A stretch of DNA of 64,000 nucleotides from Micromonospora coxensis. Its GTDB lineage: Bacteria > Actinomycetota > Actinomycetes > Mycobacteriales > Micromonosporaceae. The stretch lies in the NCBI RefSeq assembly GCF_900090295.1, contig NZ_LT607753.1, forward strand, positions 310,001 to 374,000, given 5' to 3'. The notes below the pieces were generated by a model. The model was not told where the DNA came from. It saw only the letters and a program-made list of their open reading frames with translations, and made no database searches. Within the stretch, counting starts at the first letter, position 1; each line of letters opens with the position of its first letter. Positions 9,129 to 16,005 of the stretch are shown here, in pieces. The position numbers and the translations under genes are program-made.

Positions 9129-9158
9129 CGGCCCGGGGCGGCGGTGGGAGAATCCCGC

Positions 9159-9677
9159 ATGCCCGTCACCAACCCCTGGCTCGCCGGCCCCGCCCCCACC
9201 GCCCGCCTGGACCGGGACCGTCTGGAAGAGCGCATCCTGAACCTGCTGTCGTCGCAGAACATGTGCGTGCTCGCCACCACCGGTCCGGACGGCCCGCTCG
9301 CCACCCCGGTGCGCTACTTCCACCTCGACTTCACGGTCGTGTTCACCACCGCCGCCGGCTCGCCGAAGATGCGCAACATCGCCGCCGACCCGCGCGTCTC
9401 GGTGGGGATCTTCGCCCCGCTCGTCGGGCAGGCCAGCAGCCGGGGCGCGCAACTGTTCGGCCGGGCCCGGACGCTGCACCCGGACGACGCCGGGTTCGAC
9501 CACCACTGGCCCGCCGTGCGCTGGCAGTCCGACCACGTGGAACGGTCCCGGTCGCTGGACGAGCCGCCGAGCGGCCCGCTGGTCGTCGTCGAGGCGGAAC
9601 GGATCGTCTACACCGAACACTGGCTGCGCCGCGACGGGTACGCCCCACGCCAGTTCTGGCGCCGCGTCCCGGGCTAG
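9159..9677 (+). CDS. pyridoxamine 5'-phosphate oxidase-family (PPOX) protein
   Basis: 172 residues with the split beta-barrel pattern of PPOX and F420/FMN-binding proteins: ILNLLSSQNMCVLATTGPDGPLATPVRY, FTVVFTTAAGSPKMRNIAADPRVSVGIF and a C-terminal barrel strand before FWRRVPG. It probably binds FMN, heme or F420 and reduces or senses a small molecule; the substrate is unknown. The ATG at 9159 has GGGAG 8 nt upstream and is preferred over an in-frame GTG at 9144. Confidence 0.82.
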   Translation: MPVTNPWLAGPAPTARLDRDRLEERILNLLSSQNMCVLATTGPDGPLATPVRYFHLDFTVVFTTAAGSPKMRNIAADPRVSVGIFAPLVGQASSRGAQLFGRARTLHPDDAGFDHHWPAVRWQSDHVERSRSLDEPPSGPLVVVEAERIVYTEHWLRRDGYAPRQFWRRVPG

Positions 9678-10095
9678 CGCTCCCCTCCCCGCTGCTCGTT
9701 CCGGTCGTGGCGTGCCGAGCGGGGGGAGGTCACCACCCCTACGGCATCCTAGGAGGCTAGCCCCGTCGAGATCATCGAACCGCCGGGCAACCGGGGGAAC
9801 TCCCGGCGGGGCGGGGCGGACCTCGCGAGCGGGGACGAACGCTCCCGACCCGGCCGGCAGCGGACGAGCGGGGACGCCCCGACGCCGCCCCGACGGGCGG
9901 TGTGTGCGTTCCTGGCCGGGCATTTCCGCAGCTCCCGGCCAGACAGAAAACACGTGACGGCAACGAGGATTTCTCATTTAGCCCGACCTCGGGGCCCAAC
10001 CCTCCTAGTGTTGGCCACACCGGTGCTAGTTACGGAGTTGGCCACCCGAACGACGTCCCACGCAGACAGCGGACGAAAAGTGAGGGAAGACGCGT
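9678..10095. other. 418 bp non-coding leader upstream of secreted-protein gene
   Basis: No convincing gene. The stretch contains an 8-bp stem (CCGCCGGG at 9780-9787 with CCCGGCGG at 9802-9809, 14-nt loop) and several further GC inverted repeats up to about 9900. From about 9945 to 10080 it is noticeably AT-richer, as expected for the promoter and leader of the secreted-protein gene. GAGGGA at 10082-10087 is that gene's ribosome binding site. I looked for c-di-AMP riboswitch hallmarks and did not find them. Confidence 0.5.
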
Positions 10096-10587
10096 ATGAA
10101 GGCACAGAGAGTTCTCGTATCGACAGCGCTCGGCGTGGGACTCGGCATGCTCGCCCTGCCCGCCGCCGCGCTCGCGCAGACCACGGTGTCACCGTCCACC
10201 ACGCCGGTAGGCGGCACGGTCGTGCTCACCGCGACGGGCTGCAACCCGAAGGCCGGCGACGCGATCTTCCGCGTCACCGGGCCGAACCGGGACCAGAACG
10301 TCCGCTCCACCACCGCCGCCGCCGGCGGCGGGCTGAGCGCCGAACTCTTCACCGCCGGCTTCACCCTCGGCACCTACACGGTGACCGCCACCTGCGGTGA
10401 CGGCAGCTCGGCCGGCTCCGCCACGTTCACCGTCACCCCGATCGGCGGGGCGCCCGCCGGTGGCGGTGGCGGCGGTGACGGCGCCCCCACCGGCCTGCTC
10501 GCCGCGGGGGGCGCGCTGGCCGGAGCCGCCGCGATCGGGGCGACCGTCCTGGTGCGCCGTCGACGTCGGGCGGCCACCGCCGCCTGA
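10096..10587 (+). CDS. secreted, probably wall-anchored Ig-like protein
   Basis: 163 residues: a Sec signal peptide (MKAQRVLVSTALGVGLGMLALPAAALA), an Ig-like beta domain (TTVSPSTTPVGGTVVLTATGC to ATFTVTP) containing two Cys that could form a disulfide, then a Gly-rich linker, a hydrophobic helix and a positive tail (RRRRR). The C-terminus has the layout of a sortase sorting signal, but the pentapeptide is degenerate (APTG before the helix rather than LPXTG). A sortase gene follows 96 bp downstream, so this is the likely dedicated substrate. GAGGGA lies before the ATG. Confidence 0.8.
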   Translation: MKAQRVLVSTALGVGLGMLALPAAALAQTTVSPSTTPVGGTVVLTATGCNPKAGDAIFRVTGPNRDQNVRSTTAAAGGGLSAELFTAGFTLGTYTVTATCGDGSSAGSATFTVTPIGGAPAGGGGGGDGAPTGLLAAGGALAGAAAIGATVLVRRRRRAATAA

Positions 10588-10620
10588 CCTCCGACACCAC
10601 ACGACACCATCCCTTTCGGA

Positions 10621-10654
10621 CGGGTGCCCGCGCCGGAGACGGCGTGGGCACCCG
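10621..10654 (+). terminator. 15-bp hairpin with GAGA tetraloop between substrate and sortase genes
   Basis: The left arm 10621-10635 pairs with 10640-10654 over 15 bp with one G-U, closed by the GNRA-type loop GAGA. No U-tract follows. It may be an attenuator or an mRNA-stability hairpin that makes expression of the abundant substrate exceed that of the sortase. Confidence 0.6.
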
Positions 10655-10683
10655 GACCACATCGCCATCGGGGAGGTGCGGCG

Positions 10684-11307
10684 ATGACCCCCTTCACCCG
10701 TACCCGGGCGGCGGTGGCCGCGACGACCGTGGCCGCCACGGCCGGGATCACCCTGATCGCCGTGGGGCTGACCGGGACCCCGGCGGGCCCGCCGCAGCCC
10801 GGCGCGGACGCCCGGGGTACGGAGCGCAGCAACTCCCCCGGGCCGGTGCTGCCCCGCTCGGAGCCGCGGCGCATCGAGATCCCCGCGATCGGCGTGCGCG
10901 CCGACCTCGTCCCGGTCGCCGGCGACCCGACCGGCACCCTGGAGGTGCCGCCGCTGGACCAGCCCGCCGTGGCCGGCTGGTACCTGCCGGGCGCGAGCCC
11001 CGGCGAGGCCGGCAACGCCGTCATCGTCGGGCACGTCGACACCCGCGACGGGCCGGCGGTCTTCTTCGAGCTGGGCCGGCTGCGCCCCGGGGACACCGTG
11101 CTGGTCACCCGCGGCGACGGCCGGGTGGTCACCTTCGTGGTGGACGGCGTCGGGGCGTACCCGAAGCGGAGCTTCCCCACCGCGATGGTCTACGGCCCCG
11201 GCGGGCCCGGCGCCGCGCTGCGCCTGGTGACCTGCGGCGGACGCTTCGACGAACGCTCCCGCGACTACTCCGACAACATCGTGGTCCGCGCCACCGCCGT
11301 GTCCTGA
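10684..11307 (+). CDS. class F-type sortase
   Basis: 207 residues: one N-terminal membrane helix (TTVAATAGITLIAVGLTG), a Pro-rich linker, then the sortase beta-barrel. The catalytic His lies in NAVIVGHVDT, the Cys in LRLVTCGGRFD, and an Arg follows in RFDERSRDYSDN. Transpeptidation of surface proteins onto the cell wall outside the membrane is expected. The short form with VGHVDT and TCGG is typical of actinobacterial class F sortases. The upstream gene and the large LPXTG protein at 16-20.9 kb are candidate substrates. GGGGAGGTG precedes the ATG. Confidence 0.88.
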   Translation: MTPFTRTRAAVAATTVAATAGITLIAVGLTGTPAGPPQPGADARGTERSNSPGPVLPRSEPRRIEIPAIGVRADLVPVAGDPTGTLEVPPLDQPAVAGWYLPGASPGEAGNAVIVGHVDTRDGPAVFFELGRLRPGDTVLVTRGDGRVVTFVVDGVGAYPKRSFPTAMVYGPGGPGAALRLVTCGGRFDERSRDYSDNIVVRATAVS

Positions 11308-11377
11308 CACCGCACCGCCGACTGCGGCGCCGCCGTACTACGGTGGGCCCTCGGCGGGGCGAGGCGGAGGTGGACGG

Positions 11378-12484
11378 GTGCGACGGCGAGCGGTGGCGGC
11401 ACTGGCCCCCCGGCTGGGATCACTGGTCGGGCGGCTGCTGCGGCTCGACGAGGGGGTGGACGCCCCGGCGACCCGACGGTCCAATCCGGACGCGGTGGTC
11501 GACTGCGCGGTCTACGTGCACGGCCGCCGGGAACCGGGGCGCCCGCACTACGCCGACGCCTACGACCGCTCCCGACGGGGTCGCGGCGCCTTCGTCTGGC
11601 TCGGCCTGCACGATCCGGACCCGGCGGTGATGGCCCAGGTCGGGCAGGTCTTCGGCCTCGACGAACTGCTCGTGGCCCAGGCCCTCACCGACGGTCACCG
11701 CCCCACCGTGCAACGGCACGGCGACGTGACGCTGCTGGTGGCGCGCACCGCCGGGTACGTCGAGCACAGCGAGCTGACCGCCACCTCGGAGGTGGTCGAC
11801 ACCGGCGACGTGATGGTCTTCCTCGGCGACCGGTTCGTGGTGACCGTCCGGCACGGCGCCTCCGGTGCGCTGGCCACGGTGCGCGAGGAGATCCAGCGCC
11901 GCCCCGCGGTGCTGGCCGAGGGGCCGTGGGCGGTCGCGTACGCGGTGACCGACCGGATGGTGGACCTGTACCTGGAGGTCGCCGCCCACCTGGAGCACGA
12001 CCTGGAGCGGGTGGAGGAGAGCGTCTTCGCCCCGGACCGCTCCGCCGACATCCAGCACATCTACCAACTCAAGCGCGAGCTGGTGGAGTTCAAGCGGGCG
12101 GTGCTGCCCCTGGCCGAGCCGGTCCGCGCCCTGGTCACCGTCCGCGACGGCGGGCCGCCGCCCGGACTGCGCCGCTGGTTCGTCGACGTCGAGGGGCGGC
12201 TGGCCCGGGCGGTCGACCGGGTCGCCGCGTACGACGAACTGCTCAACTCGGTGCTGCAGTCCCGCCTCACCCAGCTCGCCGTCGCGCAGAACAACGACAT
12301 GCGCAAGATCGCGGCCTGGGCGGCGATCGCCGCCACCCAGACGGCCGTGGCCGGCGTGTACGGGATGAACTTCGCGCACATGCCCGAGCTGAAGTGGACG
12401 TACGGCTACCCGGCCGCGTTGCTGCTGATGACGACCGTCGCGGTCGTCCTGCACCGGCTGTTCCGCCGCTCGGGTTGGCTGTAG
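11378..12484 (+). CDS. corA: magnesium/cobalt transporter CorA
   Basis: 368 residues. A long N-terminal cytoplasmic alpha/beta domain is followed by a stalk helix (NSVLQSRLTQLAVAQNNDMRKIAAWAAI) and two C-terminal membrane helices. The signature YGMNF (GMN at residues 329-331) sits at the end of the first helix and forms the selectivity mouth for hydrated Mg2+ or Co2+. It acts as a homopentamer in the membrane. The GTG start at 11378 is preceded by GAGGCGGAGG. Confidence 0.93.
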   Translation: MRRRAVAALAPRLGSLVGRLLRLDEGVDAPATRRSNPDAVVDCAVYVHGRREPGRPHYADAYDRSRRGRGAFVWLGLHDPDPAVMAQVGQVFGLDELLVAQALTDGHRPTVQRHGDVTLLVARTAGYVEHSELTATSEVVDTGDVMVFLGDRFVVTVRHGASGALATVREEIQRRPAVLAEGPWAVAYAVTDRMVDLYLEVAAHLEHDLERVEESVFAPDRSADIQHIYQLKRELVEFKRAVLPLAEPVRALVTVRDGGPPPGLRRWFVDVEGRLARAVDRVAAYDELLNSVLQSRLTQLAVAQNNDMRKIAAWAAIAATQTAVAGVYGMNFAHMPELKWTYGYPAALLLMTTVAVVLHRLFRRSGWL

Positions 12485-12491
12485 CGCGCCG

Positions 12492-13496
12492 TCACGGTCG
12501 GCCGAGGTCGGCCAGCTCGCGGTCCAGCCGACCGGCGAGCCGGCGGACCCGGCCCGGATCGGAGCCGGCGGTGATGCCCCGGCTGGGCATCTCGACGGTC
12601 ATCAGCAGGTAGAGGTGCAGCCGGTAGAGGCCGCTGCGGCGGCGCACCCCGTCGTCGTCCGGTCCGACGCCGTGGGCGGCCGCCCGGTAGCCGCGCAGGA
12701 ACGCGTCGCCCGGCTCGTCCTCGGCCCGGCGGCCGAGCAGCGGCGAGACCAGGTCCATCACCGGGTCGCCCCAGAGGTGGCGCTCACCGTCGACGAGGCC
12801 GGTGAGCCGGTACGCGCCGTCCTCGCCGACGTCGGCGAGGACGTTGCCCGCCCAGCCGTCGAAGTGCAGCAGCGCCGGACGGCGTACCGCGTCGAGCACG
12901 GCGGCGTGCCGGTCGACCAGCTCCCGCAGCCGGGACGCGGGCACGGGCAGCGGCACCGCCCAGTCGGCCGCGTCGGCGAGCAGCTCGTCCAGCATCGCGG
13001 TGAACGCCGCCCGCCAGGTCGGCCCGCCCGCCCGGCCACCGTCGTAGCCGAACCGGTCGCCGGTCACCCGGTGCAACGCGGCCAGCGCCGCGCCGAGTTG
13101 CTGCCGGACCGGCTCGACGGGCACCCCGTCGGCGGCGAGATCGGCCAGGGTACGGCCGGGCAGGTGACCGACGAGCAGCCAGTCGCCGAGGTCGGCGTCG
13201 CTGCCGTGGTGCAGCAGCGGCGGCACCGGCACAGCCGGCGCCCGCGCGGCGACGAGCCGCAGGTACCGCGCCTCGGCGGCGACGAGCCCCCGCTCGTAGC
13301 GCAGCAGCGGCACCTGCGGCGGTGGCCCGACCTTGAGCACCACGGTGCGGCCGTCGTCCAGGCCCACCCACCAGACCGCGGCGAACCCGCCCCCGGTCAA
13401 CGGTCCGCACCCGGTCACCCGGACGGTCGGGCCGAGCGACGCCGCGACGTAGCGGCGCACCTGGTCGGGATCGAGCAGGCGTCGGGTGGGGCTCAT
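12492..13496 (-). CDS. aminoglycoside phosphotransferase (APH)-family kinase
   Basis: 334 residues. The nucleotide-binding Lys lies in TVVLKVGPP, the catalytic loop is LLHFDGWAGNVL (HxDxxxxN form) and the metal-binding segment is GLVDGERHLWGDPVMDL, the APH equivalent of DFG. Such proteins phosphorylate aminoglycosides, choline, homoserine or other small molecules; the substrate is not evident and no resistance phenotype should be assumed. The ATG at 13496 (MSPTRRLLDPDQV) is preferred. It ends 8 bp from the convergent corA stop. Confidence 0.83.
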   Translation of the reverse strand: MSPTRRLLDPDQVRRYVAASLGPTVRVTGCGPLTGGGFAAVWWVGLDDGRTVVLKVGPPPQVPLLRYERGLVAAEARYLRLVAARAPAVPVPPLLHHGSDADLGDWLLVGHLPGRTLADLAADGVPVEPVRQQLGAALAALHRVTGDRFGYDGGRAGGPTWRAAFTAMLDELLADAADWAVPLPVPASRLRELVDRHAAVLDAVRRPALLHFDGWAGNVLADVGEDGAYRLTGLVDGERHLWGDPVMDLVSPLLGRRAEDEPGDAFLRGYRAAAHGVGPDDDGVRRRSGLYRLHLYLLMTVEMPSRGITAGSDPGRVRRLAGRLDRELADLGRP

Positions 13497-13597
13497 CCGG
13501 CGTACGGTATCCCGCCGGCCGCGCTCGCACCGTCCTGCGGCCGCCCACCGGGCCGGGCCGGGCCGGGACCTCGGCGCCACGCCGTAGGCTGGCGGCC

Positions 13598-14368
13598 GTG
13601 ATGTGGCAGCGGTACGTGGCGATCGGGGACAGCACCACGGAGGGACTGGACGACCCGGACGGCGCGGGCGGTTACCGGGGCTGGGCCGACCGGTTCGCCG
13701 AGTCCGTCGCCCGCGCCCAGGGCGGCCTGGAGTACGCGAACCTGGCCATCCGGGGCCGCACCACGGCCCGGATCCTGGCCGAGCAGTTGCCGGTGGCCCT
13801 CGACCTCGCCCCGGACCTGTGCACGGTGGTCGCCGGCATGAACGACGTCCTGCGGCCCTCCTTCGACGCCGCGCGCACCGCCGCCGACGTCGGGACCATG
13901 CAGCGGGCCCTGGTCGGGCAGGGGGCCACGGTGCTGACCTTCACGCTGCCCGACCCCGTGCCGGTGATGCCGCTGGCGCGTCCGTTGCGCGGCCGGATCG
14001 TCGCCCTCAACGCGGCGCTGCGCCGGGTCACCGCCGACACCGGCGCCACGCTGGTGGACTTCGCCGCGCACCCGGTCGCCTCCGACCCCCGGCTGTGGAG
14101 CGACGACCGGCTGCACGCCAACAGCGCCGGTCACGAGCGGATCGCCGCGGCGCTGGCGTACACCGCCGGGCTACCCGGGCACGACGACTCGTGGACCCGC
14201 CCGCTGGCGGCCCCGCCCCGGCGGCGCGGCCACGAGGTGCTCCGCGCCGAGCTGGCCTGGGCCCGCCGGCACCTGCTGCCCTGGCTGGGACGGCACCTGC
14301 GGGGGCGGTCCTCCGGCGACGACCGGGTGGCAAAGCGTCCGGTGCCGCTGCCGGTCGAGCCGACCTGA
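13598..14368 (+). CDS. SGNH/GDSL-family hydrolase
   Basis: 256 residues with the four SGNH blocks: GDSTTEG (Ser nucleophile, block I), the Gly region AIRGRTTARI (block II), GMNDVLRP (block III Asn) and DRLHANSAGHERIA (block V Asp and His). A cytoplasmic esterase or lipase-like acylhydrolase is expected; no signal peptide is present. The C-terminal 50 residues are basic and poorly conserved. GTG at 13598 is directly followed by ATG at 13601, and either could initiate. The gene is divergent from the APH-family gene. Confidence 0.87.
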   Translation: MMWQRYVAIGDSTTEGLDDPDGAGGYRGWADRFAESVARAQGGLEYANLAIRGRTTARILAEQLPVALDLAPDLCTVVAGMNDVLRPSFDAARTAADVGTMQRALVGQGATVLTFTLPDPVPVMPLARPLRGRIVALNAALRRVTADTGATLVDFAAHPVASDPRLWSDDRLHANSAGHERIAAALAYTAGLPGHDDSWTRPLAAPPRRRGHEVLRAELAWARRHLLPWLGRHLRGRSSGDDRVAKRPVPLPVEPT

Positions 14369-14468
14369 GCCGCCGCCGACAGACCGGCGAGACCGACGAC
14401 GGGCCGGCCGAGACCGGCGGGGCGGAAAGCCGGCGGACAGGAGCGTCCCGGGTCGGCATGATGGCCCG

Positions 14469-15236
14469 GTGAACCGCACCGAGCGCGCGGCGCTGGCCGC
14501 CGAGACCGACCGCCTGGTCGCCGAGGGCCGGTACGGCCCGGTGCCCGCCGCCACCCTGCACCTGCCCGACGAGCCGCTGCCCGAGCCCGGCCCGGTCGGC
14601 ACGTCCGTGGTGGAGGTGACCGACGAGACCACCCTCGCCGCCGCCCGGCGGCTCACCGCCACCGGCGACGACCCGGTCGCCTGCCTGAACTTCGCCTCGG
14701 CGAAGAACCCCGGCGGCGGGTACGCCACCGGCGCGCAGGCCCAGGAGGAGAGCCTCGCCCGCTCGTCCGCGCTGGTCGCGAGCCTGCGCACGGCCCCGGA
14801 GTTCCACGAGCACCACCGGGCGCGACGCGACCCGCGCTACACCGACCGGGTGGTGCACTCCCCCGACGTGCCGGTGTTCCGCGACGACACCGGACGGCTG
14901 GTCGAGCCGTACCGGGTGGCCTTCCTGACCGCGGCGGCGCCCAACGCCGGGGCGTTGCGTCAGCCGGCCGACCTGGCCGGGGTGCTGCGCCGCCGGGCGG
15001 CGCGGGTGCTCGGCGTGGCGCTGGCGCACGGGCACCGGCGGCTGGTCCTCGGCGCGTGGGGGTGCGGCGTGTTCCGCAACGACCCGGCGCAGGTGGCGGC
15101 CGCCTTCGCCGACCTGCTGGGCCCGGGCGGCCGGTACGCGGGCGCGTTCGACCTGGTGGTCTTCGCGGTGCCGGACGCGACGAACCGCCGGCCGTTCGCC
15201 GCCGCGTTCGGCGTCGGCGACCGGTCGGCGGGCTGA
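14469..15236 (+). CDS. bacterial-type poly(ADP-ribose) glycohydrolase (TIGR02452/DUF2263 family)
   Basis: 255 residues with the bacterial PARG signature GGG-x7-QEE: NFASAKNPGGGYATGAQAQEES (GGG at 82-84, QEE at 92-94), where the second Glu is catalytic in characterised members. The VLGAWGCGVFRNDP motif typical of this macrodomain-like family is also present. It hydrolyses poly(ADP-ribose) ribose-ribose linkages, releasing ADP-ribose. No ADP-ribosyltransferase lies nearby in the window. The GTG start at 14469 gives a family-sized protein. It ends 5 bp before the convergent gene. Confidence 0.87.
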   Translation: MNRTERAALAAETDRLVAEGRYGPVPAATLHLPDEPLPEPGPVGTSVVEVTDETTLAAARRLTATGDDPVACLNFASAKNPGGGYATGAQAQEESLARSSALVASLRTAPEFHEHHRARRDPRYTDRVVHSPDVPVFRDDTGRLVEPYRVAFLTAAAPNAGALRQPADLAGVLRRRAARVLGVALAHGHRRLVLGAWGCGVFRNDPAQVAAAFADLLGPGGRYAGAFDLVVFAVPDATNRRPFAAAFGVGDRSAG

Positions 15237-15241
15237 GCGGC

Positions 15242-15859
15242 TCAGCGTTCGATCGGCGGGCGGGTGCGGGCGCGCTTGAGTTCGAAGAACCCGTCGGTGC
15301 CGGAGACCAGCACCACCCCGTCCCAGAGCCGGCCGGCGTCCTCGCCGCGCGGGATCGGGGCCACCACCGGCCCGAAGAAGGCGGTACGCCGCCCGCCGGG
15401 GTCGGTGACGTGGATGGTCGGGGTGCCGAGGTCCTCGCCGACCGGTTCCAGCCCGGAGTGGTGGCTGGCGAGCAGCGCCTCGTCGTACCCGGTCTGCTCG
15501 GCCGCGTCGGCCAGGTCGACGGGGAGTCCCACCTCGCGCAGCGCCGCCTCGTAGAGGTCCCGCCCGATCGGGGCGCGGTCGTGGTGGATCCGGGTGCCCA
15601 GGGCGGTGTACAGGTCGCGCAGCACCTCGTTGCCGGCCTTCTGCTCCGCCGCGACGGCGACCCGGACCGGACCCATGCCGGGCTTCAGCCACTCCCGGTA
15701 CCACTCGTCGAGGTCGTCGCGGCCGTCGTTGAGCACGCTGAGGCTCATCACGTGGAAGCGGACCCGCACCGGGCGGATCCGCTCCACCTCCAGCAGCCAG
15801 CGGGAGGCGTTCCACGCCCACGGGCAGCGCGGGTCGAACCACATGTCGGCCGTCGTCAT
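15242..15859 (-). CDS. DsbA-fold mycothiol-dependent nitroreductase-like protein (Rv2466c family)
   Basis: 205 residues with the thioredoxin/DsbA fold: MWFDPRCPWAWNASRWLLEV at the N-terminus, RVRFHVMSLSVLN, then VGEDLGTPTIHV with the cis-Pro region and a C-terminal FFELKRARTRPP, all characteristic of the Rv2466c family that uses mycothiol to reduce disulfides or activate nitro compounds. The active site reads CPWA (Cys12, Ala15) rather than CPWC as I recall for the mycobacterial protein, so the resolving Cys is missing. An 11-bp inverted repeat lies 45-77 bp upstream. Confidence 0.85.
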   Translation of the reverse strand: MTTADMWFDPRCPWAWNASRWLLEVERIRPVRVRFHVMSLSVLNDGRDDLDEWYREWLKPGMGPVRVAVAAEQKAGNEVLRDLYTALGTRIHHDRAPIGRDLYEAALREVGLPVDLADAAEQTGYDEALLASHHSGLEPVGEDLGTPTIHVTDPGGRRTAFFGPVVAPIPRGEDAGRLWDGVVLVSGTDGFFELKRARTRPPIER

Positions 15860-15903
15860 CGTCGGTCCTTCCAGGATCGGTGTGCGTACCGTCGATCCTG
15901 GCG

Positions 15904-15936
15904 CGCGGATCGGCCCAGCAGGAGTGCCGATCCGCG
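15904..15936. repeat. 11-bp perfect inverted repeat
   Basis: CGCGGATCGGC at 15904-15914 and its exact complement at 15926-15936 with an 11-nt loop. It lies 45-77 bp upstream of the nitroreductase-like start and downstream of the surface-protein terminator. It could be an operator for the former or a second terminator for the latter. Confidence 0.55.
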
Positions 15937-15956
15937 TCGCTCTGACTGGGCCAATC

Positions 15957-16000
15957 CGGTCCGGGCCGGGCCGGCGTCGCCGCCGGCCCGGCCCGGACCG
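15957..16000 (-). terminator. 20-bp perfect hairpin after the LPXTG protein gene
   Basis: The arm 15957-15976 is fully complementary to 15981-16000 with a TCGC loop, beginning 6 bp after the stop of the large surface-protein gene. There is no U-tract, but the stem is very stable. Confidence 0.75.
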
Positions 16001-16005
16001 CCCGG

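Noticed and set aside
9678..10095. Possible c-di-AMP (ydaO-type) riboswitch before the secreted-protein gene
   Set aside because: Some GC stems and a GGGGGAAC stretch exist, but the conserved GGGTGAAT-like and GTAGGG-like elements I looked for are absent.
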